This document shows positions 27,047-35,959 of a DNA stretch of 64,000 nt, piece by piece (the stretch's first letter is position 1; every line of letters begins with the position of its first letter). The notes under the pieces were generated by a model. The model did not search any database, was not told the origin of the DNA, and saw only the letters and a program-made list of their open reading frames with translations. Origin of the DNA: Nannocystis exedens (GTDB lineage Bacteria > Myxococcota_A > Polyangia > Nannocystales > Nannocystaceae); contig NZ_NETK01000001.1 of the NCBI RefSeq assembly GCF_002343915.1, positions 2,924,001-2,988,000 on the forward strand, in the 5' to 3' direction. The position numbers and the translations under genes are program-made.

Positions 27047-28666
27047 ATGTCCACGCTCTCCCGCTTCCTGACGCTGCTCGCCCCGTTCTGCCTCGCTGGT
27101 TGCCCGATCCCGGAGGTCGCGCACTGCGCCGACTACGACCTGTGCCCTGCTTCATCCGGCTCGACCGCCGTGAGCACCGGGGGCGATCCGATGCTGCCGA
27201 CCGGCGAGGTCCAGACCGTCACCAGCGCCGGCGAGGTGACGACCACGACCACGACGACGGCGGCGCCCAGCACGACGGGTGACCCGGTGGTGCCGTCCGT
27301 GCTGTCGGTGATGTTCACGCCCGAACCGCTCGAGCAGGTCGGGATCATCGACGTCGAGGTCGTTGCCGAGGACGCGGACCACGTCCGCATGGATCGCCCC
27401 GGATTCGAGTCGGTCGAGCTGACCAAGGGTCCCGACGTGCACTTCCACGGTGCGATCGAGATCCTCAGCGGCCTGTCCAATGGGACACATGAGGCGAGCT
27501 TCGTGCCGCGGCAGGAAGGAACCGAGGGGACGCCCGAGATCGGTTACTACACCGTGGCGCTCCCGGAGGCCGGCTCCGAGATCTTGTGGGACGTGGTCCC
27601 GGACGACGGCCTCGGCCAGGTCGACGCGCTCGCCGTCCTCGGCGACGACGCGATCGTCGGCCTCGGCACCGTGTTCGACGGGAACAACACCCCGCACTGC
27701 TACGCGCACCGCCGCAACCTCGACGGGAGCTACAGCGGCGCCGACGTGCAGGTCCTGTTCCCGGAGTACCCCTGCACCGCGGTCGACATCGAGATCGTCG
27801 GCGACACGATCGATCTGCTCGTCACGGTCACGGGCGGCGACGGACCGCGCTGGCGCCTGGCGACGATGGTGTGGGGCCAGGCGGCGCCGACCGTCCTTCG
27901 CACGGGCGAAAAGGACGAGGTCGCCCGCGCGCTCGCCCGCGACACGAACGGCAAGCGGGTGGTCTGTGGCACGGACCCATCGCCGGGGCTGATGGACAAG
28001 ATCGACGGGCGGGTCTGGACGCTCAACGGGCCGTCGAGTGAGCTCGACTACCGCCCGACCCCGGAGTGGCACGTGTTCGACGAGACTGTAATGGACTGCA
28101 CATTCCGGGGCGACCAGTTGGTCCTCGTCGGCGAAGTGTATGGGCCGCACGAGGAGACCGATCCCCCGACGTGGCGCAAGCGTCCGTTCATGGTCGAGCT
28201 CGACGGCCAGGGCGGCGAGCCGCACTGGATCGTCTCAGGCCTCGGGCCGGGCAACACGACACAGGGAGGCGCGAGCACACTGGTGATCGACGATCAGGGC
28301 CGTGCCGTCGTTGGGCTCTACACCTGCGCCGACGCGTGCGACCCCGAGCCGGAGCTGCGGCTCTACGAGCCCGGCGGTGGCGTCGTATGGCAGGTGACGC
28401 TGCCCGCCGAGGTCTCGGTGCCGTTCGACCTCACGTGGAGCCCCGCAGGCTACGCCGTCATCGCCGGAGCCCATGGCACCGGCAACACGACGCAGTTTCT
28501 CCTTCAGGGTTACGTGCCCCACACCTACGGCCCCGCGTGGACGTTCGTCAAAGGGAAGCAGGCCGGCCTGCATGTCGCGTTCGCGGTCGCGGCCACCCCA
28601 GACGTCGTGGTCGGCGCCGGCCTCGGCACGGGTGGCTATCCGGCGTTCGCGTTCGTCGAGCCCTGA
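27047..28666 (+). CDS. Large lipoprotein, unknown beta domain
   Basis: 539-aa predicted lipoprotein with lipobox F-C-L-A-G-C around residue 19. A Thr-rich linker (TTTTTTTAAPSTTGDP) runs to about residue 85, then an Ig-like stretch (EPLEQVGIIDVEVVAEDADH). The remaining long beta-rich body has repeated D-x-x-G-R-A-V-V-G-L type strands suggestive of a propeller. It probably belongs to the same transcription unit as the kinase and the TPR-like protein, 20 bases upstream. No ligand can be inferred. Confidence 0.72.
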   Translation: MSTLSRFLTLLAPFCLAGCPIPEVAHCADYDLCPASSGSTAVSTGGDPMLPTGEVQTVTSAGEVTTTTTTTAAPSTTGDPVVPSVLSVMFTPEPLEQVGIIDVEVVAEDADHVRMDRPGFESVELTKGPDVHFHGAIEILSGLSNGTHEASFVPRQEGTEGTPEIGYYTVALPEAGSEILWDVVPDDGLGQVDALAVLGDDAIVGLGTVFDGNNTPHCYAHRRNLDGSYSGADVQVLFPEYPCTAVDIEIVGDTIDLLVTVTGGDGPRWRLATMVWGQAAPTVLRTGEKDEVARALARDTNGKRVVCGTDPSPGLMDKIDGRVWTLNGPSSELDYRPTPEWHVFDETVMDCTFRGDQLVLVGEVYGPHEETDPPTWRKRPFMVELDGQGGEPHWIVSGLGPGNTTQGGASTLVIDDQGRAVVGLYTCADACDPEPELRLYEPGGGVVWQVTLPAEVSVPFDLTWSPAGYAVIAGAHGTGNTTQFLLQGYVPHTYGPAWTFVKGKQAGLHVAFAVAATPDVVVGAGLGTGGYPAFAFVEP

Positions 28667-28696
28667 GAGCGGCGAGGTTCGCCGGGAGTCGGGGAC

Positions 28697-29788
28697 CTAC
28701 TGCGGGATGAACTTCGAGCAGGCGGTCTCGACGAGATCGGTGGCGATATCAAACCCGGGCCCGTAGTCCGGATCGTTCCGGCTGATCCAGTGCGAGTACT
28801 GGAACCGCGACACGAGGTCACAGTCCCGGTCGTACTGGCCCAGATCCGGATTACTCCAGCACTCGCCAGCGATCTTCGTGGGACCGATGCCGAACATCAC
28901 CACCGACCCCTCGTCGCCGAGCTTGGCGTCGATCACCGCCTGCGCCCACTCGGCCGGAGTGCCCTCGGAACTGAAGTCGCCGGTGACGGAGGCGAGGGTG
29001 ACGACGAGGAGCGCATCGTCGCGGAGAAAGCCCTCGTTGCAACCGCCGGGGCCGTTCAACTCCGGGCGCACCGCGTGGACCAGCGCCTCCCCGAGCAGGT
29101 CACCGCCGTCCGTGCCTACCTGGGCGATGCAGGCGAAGCTCTCGGGCAGGTCAGGCGTTTCCCGCGTCAGGTAGCGGCGGCCATCTGCGATCTCGCAGGG
29201 CTTGTTGGGGGCGTTCTCGCCGGCGTTGAACACCGCGCCCGCGCCCCAGGTCGTGTCGCACTCGGGGACCTTCCCGACCATCTCGCAGGCGTACTCGTCT
29301 GGGGCCTGACAATCCGTGAAGGGACCCGGGCACTCCGCATTGCAGGCCAAGGAGCCCCACAGCGGATCGCCCTTGACGACCATGATGTGGTAGTCGAACT
29401 CGGCGAACTTAGTCTGGATCGTATCGAGGAACTTCGGGACCGCGTCGGCGAGCTGCGCCTGAACCGCGTCCATGAAGTCGAAGCGAGAGATAACGAAGAG
29501 GAAGTCGATCTTCCCCTTGCAGCCCTCGGGCTGGAGCGGGCCGAGGTCGTCGCCGCTACCGACGTCGAGGATGAGCGTCGTCCCGCCGGTGCTCGCGCCG
29601 CCGCTGCCGGAGCCGGTCGACAGCTCGCCGTCCGTCGTGGAGCTCGATCCGCCACTCGAGGAAGTGGTGGTCGAGTCGGATGTCGCTGGGCTCGCCGGCG
29701 CAGTGGTAAACGGTGACGTGTCGGTCTGCGACGGCTGGCAGGCGAGCGTGAGACTGAGGGCGAGGAGAGGCCGGGACCATGGCCACAT
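28697..29788 (-). CDS. VWA-like lipoprotein
   Basis: 363 aa. The signal peptide (MWPWSRPLLALSLTLAC) ends in a lipobox and is followed by a Ser/Thr/Gly linker with runs of SSSTT and GSGSGG. The body resembles a degenerate von Willebrand A domain: KIDFLFVISRFDFMDAVQAQ in place of DxSxS, then paired cysteines, DGGDLLGEALVHAV and DDALLVVTLASVTGD. The upstream ORF to 29983 begins in a different gene fragment and was rejected. The protein would be on the cell surface; binding partner unknown. Confidence 0.75.
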   Translation of the reverse strand: MWPWSRPLLALSLTLACQPSQTDTSPFTTAPASPATSDSTTTSSSGGSSSTTDGELSTGSGSGGASTGGTTLILDVGSGDDLGPLQPEGCKGKIDFLFVISRFDFMDAVQAQLADAVPKFLDTIQTKFAEFDYHIMVVKGDPLWGSLACNAECPGPFTDCQAPDEYACEMVGKVPECDTTWGAGAVFNAGENAPNKPCEIADGRRYLTRETPDLPESFACIAQVGTDGGDLLGEALVHAVRPELNGPGGCNEGFLRDDALLVVTLASVTGDFSSEGTPAEWAQAVIDAKLGDEGSVVMFGIGPTKIAGECWSNPDLGQYDRDCDLVSRFQYSHWISRNDPDYGPGFDIATDLVETACSKFIPQ

Positions 29789-29870
29789 GCTCCAAAGGTA
29801 GCCCACGGCGCGCGGAGCGTCCACGAGCCGGCGACCGCGGTTCCCAACCACCAACACAATGATCATCCGG

Positions 29871-29950
29871 GCCGTCGACTGGCGACCCCAGCGCTTGCTG
29901 ATCGCCCACCCCGCCGCGAACAGGCCGCCGGAGCCGCGGCTCCAGCCACC
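29871..29950 (-). pseudogene. Fragment of the 666-aa membrane protein, C-terminal anchor
   Basis: The frame reads GSGGLFAAGWAISKRWGRQS, nearly the same as the C-terminal anchor GGLFAAGWAISKRWSRKS of the protein at 31966-33966, and the DNA is similar over about 70 bp. It is fused to an IS66 fragment on its right. It is a truncated second copy. Confidence 0.65.
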
Positions 29951-30004
29951 AGGTCGGTGTCTCGCCTGGCGGGCGGCTCTCACCTCGCGGTGGTGTTCGC
30001 CACG

Positions 30005-30407
30005 AAGGTTGCCGGCCCTCGCGCACGACCTCGGGCGGCAGCACCTCGATCTCGACCCGCGGGAGGTTCTCGGGCAGCGGCCGGCGGCCGCGAGAGCGCC
30101 GCCGGCCGGGCGCAGGGCGATCGACCTCGGCGTCGTCGGCGTCTTCTTCCTCGGCGTCGTCGAGCTCGACCTCTTCCTCGACCTCCTCGACGACGACGTC
30201 GCGGCCGGCGAGCATCATCTCGAGGATCTGCAGCGCGAGCTGGGGGACGTCGCCGGCGGTGAAGCGCTCGGCCTTCTTGCCGACGACGAGCAAGTCCATG
30301 TAGAGCTTCTTGTACCGCTCGCGCTCGGCGGTCAGCTTGTCGATCGCGTCCGCGTGCTCGCGGATGCGGCCCTCAAGTTCATGGCGGACGAGCTCGACGG
30401 CGGTCAC
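30005..30407 (-). pseudogene. tnpC: IS66 TnpC N-terminal fragment
   Basis: Starts MTAVELVRHELEGRIREHAD with the coiled-coil head, then VVGKKAERF, a long acidic stretch and GRRPLPENLPRVEIEVLPPE. These match the first 150 residues of the intact transposase at 61956-63668. It breaks off at about 30005 into a piece of another gene. Confidence 0.75.
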
Positions 30408-30457
30408 GTCTCCTACGTACGCTTCCGAGACCCCTTGTAGGTCCCCGGCCGGCCCGC

Positions 30458-30485
30458 GTCACGACGCAGCTCGCCGGACGCTTAC
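30458..30485. repeat. IS66 terminal inverted repeat
   Basis: Read outward-in, GTAAGCGTCCGGCGAGCTGC begins at 30485. GTAAGCG is the usual IS66-family terminus. It marks the outer end of the truncated element; the opposite end is missing. Confidence 0.55.
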
Positions 30486-30694
30486 TCGCGCTCCTCGAGC
30501 GTTCCGGTGACTCCCGCCTGCTGGTAGTGGCCGCCGCTGCTGAGCCTCTGGCTTCTGGAGGTACATGCTCGCCGTGCCCCATCGTGATGGGAGGGGGCGG
30601 AGTGTCGTGAGGTCTCGGCATGCAGACGAGACCGATGGAGAGTCGATCGGCCGCTCGTCGACGCACGCTCGCTAGCTCGCGGACGCGAGCGGCG

Positions 30695-31609
30695 TCACTC
30701 GCTCTGGCAGACGCCGACGTACTCGTAGGGCGGATCGAACGGGCTGCAATCGCAATTGGCCGTCCCGTCGGTCCTGCACAGCTTATTACAGCACTCGCCG
30801 CAGACCGGGTCGAAGATCGTACAGACGAGCCCCGCCCCGCACGCAACGTCGTAAGTACATTCTTCGTGATATCCGGGCGCGTTCGGCATGTTCGCACACT
30901 GGAATTCGTTCTCGATGCGCAAGCACTGCTCGCTCGCCTCGCAGCCGGCATGGGAAAGCGGATTGCACAGCCCGGGCGCGTGGCAGTCCGGGCAGCTCGG
31001 GCCGTCGCAGACTTCGTCGTCGCTGACGATGCCGTCGCCACAGCCAACGAACTTGCAAGTACCGGCCTGGCACTGCTCCTCGGCGCCGCAGTCCGTGTCG
31101 TCGTCGCAGAGGAAGCACGCGGGCTCGTCCGGATACACCATGTGCGCCGACTTGAGGCCCGTCTGACAAGCATTTAGGCACTGCTCGGCCGTCTCGGGCG
31201 ACCCTTGCCAACATGGCGCATCGGGGCCGAAGCCCATCTGGGCGGCCGGCAGCGCCGCAGGATCGGTTGCCGCGATACAGTTCAGATAGCGCTCGCACGA
31301 CACCTGCGAGACTCCGCCGGTGTCCGGCCCGCCGGAGGTCGGACCATCGGTCTCCGACATCCCCGTCGCGCTTTCCGTCGCGCTCTCCATCGTGCTCCCG
31401 GACCCGGTAGGCTCGGTGCTCGGGTCCCCCTCGCTCGAAGGGGCACCAGTTGGCCCCTGGCTGGACGAATTCGCCGTGGCCGCGGTCGCCTGACCGCTCG
31501 CGGATACGCTGTCGAGTGGGTCCGAGTCATTCGAACAGGCGACGATCAGCAGCAGCACCGAGATCGCGCCGGACAGACAATGCAATGCGTTGGGACGCCA
31601 GAAAAGCAT
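30695..31609 (-). CDS. Cys-rich lipoprotein
   Basis: 304 aa. The signal peptide ends LLLIVAC (lipobox) and is followed by a Ser/Thr/Gly linker. Then come many cysteines in the patterns CFLCDDDTDCG, CQAGTCKFVGCGDGIVSDDE, LCNPLSHAGCE and CGECCNKLC, typical of disulfide-stabilised surface proteins of this bacterial group. The ORF runs back to 32170 over unrelated sequence; the ATG at 31609 gives the only sensible signal peptide. Function unknown. Confidence 0.75.
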   Translation of the reverse strand: MLFWRPNALHCLSGAISVLLLIVACSNDSDPLDSVSASGQATAATANSSSQGPTGAPSSEGDPSTEPTGSGSTMESATESATGMSETDGPTSGGPDTGGVSQVSCERYLNCIAATDPAALPAAQMGFGPDAPCWQGSPETAEQCLNACQTGLKSAHMVYPDEPACFLCDDDTDCGAEEQCQAGTCKFVGCGDGIVSDDEVCDGPSCPDCHAPGLCNPLSHAGCEASEQCLRIENEFQCANMPNAPGYHEECTYDVACGAGLVCTIFDPVCGECCNKLCRTDGTANCDCSPFDPPYEYVGVCQSE

Positions 31610-31965
31610 TGCGCATGCTACTCCAGGCGCAGATCCGGCACAAGCTGGGATTCGCAGCGTTCGCCGCTGCCCGGACCTGCAATCGAGCTTCTTCGGAGCG
31701 ATCGCTGCGTTCGTGTCGCCTGGCGAAGCCCAGACAGAGAAGGCGCAGTTGGCGCGGGCTATGAATGAGCGTTCCTGGACGCCTGGGAGCGACAAGCCGT
31801 AGCCAGCGGAAGACCGCCGGTCAGTTACGATGGTCGTCATCCTCCCCAAGGGCGCGGAGGAGCTTGCGGCCGACCTTGTTCGGGTCGTTCCGGCCGAGCA
31901 CCTTGGCGACCTATGTGCCCATCTGCAGCCCCCCCCCTCGAGGCCGGCCCAAACGAAAACTGCCG
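31610..31965. other. No supported gene
   Basis: Contains only a short minus-strand scrap at about 31829-31910 (VAKVLGRNDPNKVGRKLLRA) that looks coding but has a stop just before it. The region probably includes the left boundary of the element described to the right. I find no attachment-site copy here. Confidence 0.4.
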
Positions 31966-33966
31966 TTACTCCAGGATGGATTTGCGGCTCCAGCGCTTGC
32001 TGATGGCCCACCCGGCGGCGAACAGGCCGCCGAACGCGGCGGCTCCGGCCGCGAGGTCGCGCCAGTCGGGACCAGGGGCAACGGCCCCGCCCTGGCCGCG
32101 CCCAGACTCGTCGTCCTGGCCCACGTGGTCCAGTGCCCCGGGTACAAAGGTTGCGACCTTCGGTTTCCACGCAGGTGGGACCGGGTCCCCGATCTTGAGG
32201 GGAGGCAGCTCCGGCGGATCGCCGGGCTCGCTCTCGCTGAGGCGGAGGTTCTTGGAGCCCGAGACGTTGTTCGGCAGCGCGGGCACACCGGATTTGAGGA
32301 GAAGACCACGCCAGTCCTGGCCCTCATGGGTCTCGCCCTCGGGCACGTCGAGCATGTTGACGTAGAAGCGATCGTCGCTGGTCAGCAGCAGCGCGCGCTG
32401 CTTCTTGAGCAGGTCGAGCAGGGCCTTGTTCTCGTCCCCCACGAACGCGGCGTCGGTGTGGCGGACGTAGGCGCAGACCAGCGTGCGGTGCAGGTCCGAC
32501 CGCTGCCGCTCTTGCAGCTTGTTGAGCACGTCGCGAATCGCGGGGTTCCGGTAGTAGATGGTCCCCATGCAGTCCTGGAAGCCCTTGCTCGGCTCACTCA
32601 GGATCGGCAGGAACGCGCCCGAGTGAGCGCTGCCCGGGTAGAGGTTGGCCGCCTTGATCTGCTGACGGTAGCGGCCGGAGGGGATCGGATACTTCGTGAA
32701 GACCGGCTTGAGGTTGGTGCCGCCGGACTGCCGGCAGGCCCAAGAGCCGACGCCGTAGTACACGGCGCTGCCGAAGAAACCCTCGAGGTTCATGTTGTCG
32801 GCGTTGCCATCCGCCTTGGCCTTGAGGAATTTGGCGTACCAGGGGAAGACGCGCTCCCGGAGGTAGTCGATTCCCGCGTCGCAGTAAGCCTTCCACGCCG
32901 CATGCATGCGCGGCACGTCGAGCCGGTAGAGGTACGGCGAACCCGTCCGCGTCGCCCACTCCCACGCGAGCGCGCCGAGGCGCGCCGTCGCGGGGTAGAA
33001 GGACCCGGTGTCGATCACGTACTGCGCGCCGCTCATGGGGTTGGCGGCAGTCATGGGACCCCGCGGGTCGTCGCCCCCTTTGAGGAAGTTGCTGAACGCG
33101 TGGCCTCGCGGGTCCAGGTTCACCTGGATCACCGACGTCAGGATCGACGTACCCGGGATCAGGCCGACGCCGCCGCTCGGGACGAACGCCTCGGCCTGGT
33201 CGCCGCCAAACTCGTCGCTCCACTTGGTCTTCTTGCCCGGCGCGAACGCGAAGCCCTTATCGCGCTCGATGCCGACCCACTCACCCTGGAACCGCGGCAG
33301 GAACACGGGGGTCCAGTCCTGCGTGACCAGGATCGAACGCAAGTGGTTCTGCACGAGGCCGCTGTCCGTGACGCTGTCCGCGGTCTGGAGCGGGGGGAAG
33401 GTCTGGTACAACGCCTCGCGGACGGCCGCCTCCTTCTGGTTGAGCGTCTTCTTCTGCGCGTCGAGGATCGAGTGGATCGCCTTGCCGAGCGCGACCACGG
33501 CCGCGCCGATCTGGCCGACGACGGGGATGGCAGTGCCCACAGCGGCGAGGCCCACGCCGAGAGCCACAGCAGCGCCGGCCTTCACCTTCGCGGCGGCGTC
33601 CTCGCCGTTGAAGACCTCAAGCACGTCCGCCTCGGAGAGCGACGACGCGATCGGCGAGCTCTGGATTGTCGCGCGCAGGCCGGACAGTAGATCGGTCGGG
33701 AAGTTGACGAGCTTCCCCGCCTGGGTGCCGAAATTGGATGCCAGGTCGTAGAGGAGCATGCGCCCTCCCTGCCGCAGATCCATGGTCTGTTTGGCCAGGA
33801 TTTGCGCCGCTTGGTCGATGCCCAGGGCGGCACGGATCGATGGGTCGCTCCAAGCATTCTGGAGCTCCTGGTGGGAGGGCATCGCCGAGTCGAAAAACGC
33901 GAATGAGTCGAGGACCTTGCCGAACACAAGCTCATGCTCTGAAGTCCCGATCTTGAGCGCTACCAT
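31966..33966 (-). CDS. 666-aa protein with C-terminal membrane anchor
   Basis: Unrecognised. Starts MVALKIGTSEHELVFGKVLD, with no signal peptide. A hydrophobic central segment (about residues 130-165, VALGVGLAAVGTAIPVVGQI) could cross a membrane or act as a membrane-inserting helix. A large mixed domain follows (GYY-, W- and P-rich; SGAQYVID near 320), then a Pro/Gly-rich linker. The last 25 residues are a helix, AAAFGGLFAAGWAISKRW, with a basic tail. Its start is 2 bases from the lipoprotein upstream, so they form one unit. Partial copies at 14867-15046 and 29871-29950 show that it moves or duplicates. Confidence 0.75.
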   Translation of the reverse strand: MVALKIGTSEHELVFGKVLDSFAFFDSAMPSHQELQNAWSDPSIRAALGIDQAAQILAKQTMDLRQGGRMLLYDLASNFGTQAGKLVNFPTDLLSGLRATIQSSPIASSLSEADVLEVFNGEDAAAKVKAGAAVALGVGLAAVGTAIPVVGQIGAAVVALGKAIHSILDAQKKTLNQKEAAVREALYQTFPPLQTADSVTDSGLVQNHLRSILVTQDWTPVFLPRFQGEWVGIERDKGFAFAPGKKTKWSDEFGGDQAEAFVPSGGVGLIPGTSILTSVIQVNLDPRGHAFSNFLKGGDDPRGPMTAANPMSGAQYVIDTGSFYPATARLGALAWEWATRTGSPYLYRLDVPRMHAAWKAYCDAGIDYLRERVFPWYAKFLKAKADGNADNMNLEGFFGSAVYYGVGSWACRQSGGTNLKPVFTKYPIPSGRYRQQIKAANLYPGSAHSGAFLPILSEPSKGFQDCMGTIYYRNPAIRDVLNKLQERQRSDLHRTLVCAYVRHTDAAFVGDENKALLDLLKKQRALLLTSDDRFYVNMLDVPEGETHEGQDWRGLLLKSGVPALPNNVSGSKNLRLSESEPGDPPELPPLKIGDPVPPAWKPKVATFVPGALDHVGQDDESGRGQGGAVAPGPDWRDLAAGAAAFGGLFAAGWAISKRWSRKSILE

Positions 33967-33968
33967 TG

Positions 33969-34379
33969 CTAGTCTCCTCGTAGATCCACCTGGCAAAGGT
34001 TGCTCTCCGAGCAGACGTAGTCCGCCGGGCAAGAGTCCGTGCCGAAGACGCAAGCAACCTCGCAGTACCCGTTGATCGAACACGTGGCAGGCTTGCCAGA
34101 CATCGGAGGGCAATCCGTGTCGGTCGAGCACTTCGGCAAACACACGCTGGACGTCCAGACGGGGAAGCCGGAGGGGATACAGCCGCCACCGTCTTCGCAC
34201 CGCTCGGGTAGGCACCCGCACGCGGGGTAACTCGGGTCCACCTCGGGCCCTCCCTCGAAGCCCTCGGTGCATTGATCCCCGCCACCTGTGGACGACGACG
34301 TCGAGTCGTCGCCGCCGGGGTTCTTGCAGCCGAAGAGGAAGCAGAGGGCGGACAGGGCGATCATGGGGGCGTTGCGCAT
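33969..34379 (-). CDS. Small Cys-rich lipoprotein
   Basis: 136 aa. The signal peptide MRNAPMIALSALCFLFGC ends in a lipobox. A short Ser/Thr/Gly linker follows, then a compact domain with about 14 cysteines (CGCLPERCEDGGGC, CLPKCSTDTDC, CEVACVFGTDSC, CSESNLC). Two bases separate it from the 666-aa gene, so the products are likely made together and may act together at the envelope. Confidence 0.7.
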   Translation of the reverse strand: MRNAPMIALSALCFLFGCKNPGGDDSTSSSTGGGDQCTEGFEGGPEVDPSYPACGCLPERCEDGGGCIPSGFPVWTSSVCLPKCSTDTDCPPMSGKPATCSINGYCEVACVFGTDSCPADYVCSESNLCQVDLRGD

Positions 34380-34443
34380 GTTCGCTCCTTACCATGTCTG
34401 GCCCGAGGACGGCCACTGGCGGCCCTGTTGTGGTGCGCCGGCA

Positions 34444-34713
34444 TCACGCCCTCTCCCCCAGGTGGACCGCGTCGGGACCGTCGACTGCGACACGGGCGAC
34501 GATGCAGGGCCCGACAGCCTCGAGGCAGCAGCTCGCCCGCACGGTCATCGAGCGCCAGGGCGTGAGGTCGACGCCGTTGCACCTGGCCCGGCCCGAGACC
34601 AGGACCACCGCGATCGCGCGGTGCTCGAGCACCTCCACGGAGGACTCGCCAGGACCGAGCACGACCGTGTCGAGGCGGAAGGCGCCGAGGGTGAGAAGGG
34701 TTCGGTCGAGCAT
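34444..34713 (-). CDS. Small hypothetical protein, 89 aa
   Basis: Starts MLDRTLLTLGAFRLDTVVLG; the beta-rich character could suit a small jelly-roll or cupin-like fold, but this is inference. An upstream ATG at 34731 overlaps the clamp gene stop (ATGA), but the start at 34713 has a perfect GGAGG six bases away, so I prefer it. It lies between the clamp gene and the Cys-rich lipoprotein on the same strand. Confidence 0.55.
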   Translation of the reverse strand: MLDRTLLTLGAFRLDTVVLGPGESSVEVLEHRAIAVVLVSGRARCNGVDLTPWRSMTVRASCCLEAVGPCIVARVAVDGPDAVHLGERA

Positions 34714-34727
34714 TGCTGTCCTCCGGG

Positions 34728-35501
34728 TCATTCCCGCCTGGGCATGATGACGGCGAGGTTCTGGCCGCGTACTTCCGCGTGGATTTTGGCGAGTGCCTCC
34801 CGGCGGTCGCGTGGCCGCTCCGAGGCGGGCCAGCGGGTGATCACGAGCGGGGGGAACTGGTCGTTCGACTGGAACGCGAGCCCGATGTACGCTCGCTCGT
34901 CGCTGGTCGCAGCGGCGAGCGCGGGCCCCATGAGGGCGGGGTCCATGATGAAGTGCCGCGGCGGCCCGCTCACGAACGCGTCGCGGACGGTGAAGCGCAG
35001 GTTAGGCTGGCCCTTCTTCGCCTGGTTCGTGACCTGGAGACCGTCCCTGAACTCGAGGACCGCGATGTCCTTGGCTCGACCGATGGCCGCGAACGCGTCC
35101 ACGAGCTCGCGCGCAGCAACGACGGCGAGCCCCCCAAGCGCGTCGGCATGGGGGATGGCCTTGCGGATCGGCGGGAACCCAGCGGCGACGTGGGCCGCGG
35201 CGAAGGTGAACAGCTCCGAGCGGAACACCAGCATCTTCGCCCGCTCGCCACTCGCTGGTGCCGCGAGGACCTGCACGAGCGGCACCGGCCGCGCCCCTCC
35301 TCGACCGCGCGGCCGGACAAGCGAGAGGTGCTGCTCGAGCAAGGTCTCGATGCGTTCCGCGGCGGCCCCGTCGATCTGGAAGCCGTCGAGCTGGCGGGCC
35401 CCACTCCCGGGCGTGCTGACGAGCGCGGCGCGGTAGCCATCCGATGCCATGAACGTGAGTGCGTCACCGTCGCTCTCGAGGCGCAGGTTGGTCAACGTCA
35501 C
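34728..35501 (-). CDS. DnaN-like sliding clamp, domain 1 absent
   Basis: 257 aa. The order of motifs matches domains 2 and 3 of the bacterial beta clamp: ASDGYRAALV (as ATDGHRLAV), GFPPIRKAIP (as FPDYRRVLP), LEFRDGLQVTNQ, then FIMDPALMGPALAA and a final NLAVIMPRRE (as YVVMPMRL). Domain 1 is missing. The start is a GTG at 35501. Upstream, another frame reads MEASGKGRPKRIELN, and a one-base shift would join it to FAISRDPARVTLTN, so a frameshift and a longer original product are possible. Housekeeping dnaN is about 370 aa, so this is a paralog, as seen in some phages and elements. Confidence 0.6.
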   Translation of the reverse strand: MTLTNLRLESDGDALTFMASDGYRAALVSTPGSGARQLDGFQIDGAAAERIETLLEQHLSLVRPRGRGGARPVPLVQVLAAPASGERAKMLVFRSELFTFAAAHVAAGFPPIRKAIPHADALGGLAVVAARELVDAFAAIGRAKDIAVLEFRDGLQVTNQAKKGQPNLRFTVRDAFVSGPPRHFIMDPALMGPALAAATSDERAYIGLAFQSNDQFPPLVITRWPASERPRDRREALAKIHAEVRGQNLAVIMPRRE

Positions 35502-35951
35502 GCGCGCCGGGTCGCGGCTGATGGCGAAGGTTGAGCTCGATCCGCTTCGGTCGGCCCTTGCCGCTCGCCTCCATCAGCTCGCAGATCCGGTACCGATGAC
35601 GTTCGCCCGAACCATCCTCTTTAACCCCGCCATCCTCCATACCCACCATATTTCGCAGCATACATAGGGAGGCACGCCAATGCACGCAGAAAGACGATCT
35701 CGAGATCGCTCCCTGCCACGCGGCCGCCGCACATGCCTTACAAGGCAGACGCAGAATTGCCCCCGCGCCAGGCGAAGAGACCAAACGAGCTGCTTGGCCC
35801 ATAATGATGTCCAAGAGATCGATTGTGATGTCTTAAAGGACAGCACCAGAAATAGCGGTGATATCTTAAGTGCCAGCAATTCGGCCGACCTCGCGCCCGG
35901 CCACCGAGCAGGGGTCAATGACGCTCCTAATGGCCGCTGGCGCGCCAGGAG
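35502..35951. other. Intergenic region, lower GC
   Basis: Upstream of the clamp gene and up to the ISL3 insertion. From about 35640 to 35880 the GC drops and short AT-rich tracts appear (ATGATGTCCAAGAGATCG, then TGATATCTTAAG). It probably contains promoter(s) for the leftward set and perhaps for the rightward operon, but I cannot assign a box with confidence. Confidence 0.4.
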
Positions 35952-35959
35952 AAATTCTC

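Noticed and set aside
31765..33690. 641-aa plus-strand ORF
   Set aside because: Antisense to the 666-aa gene, which has membrane helices, a start context and partial copies elsewhere.
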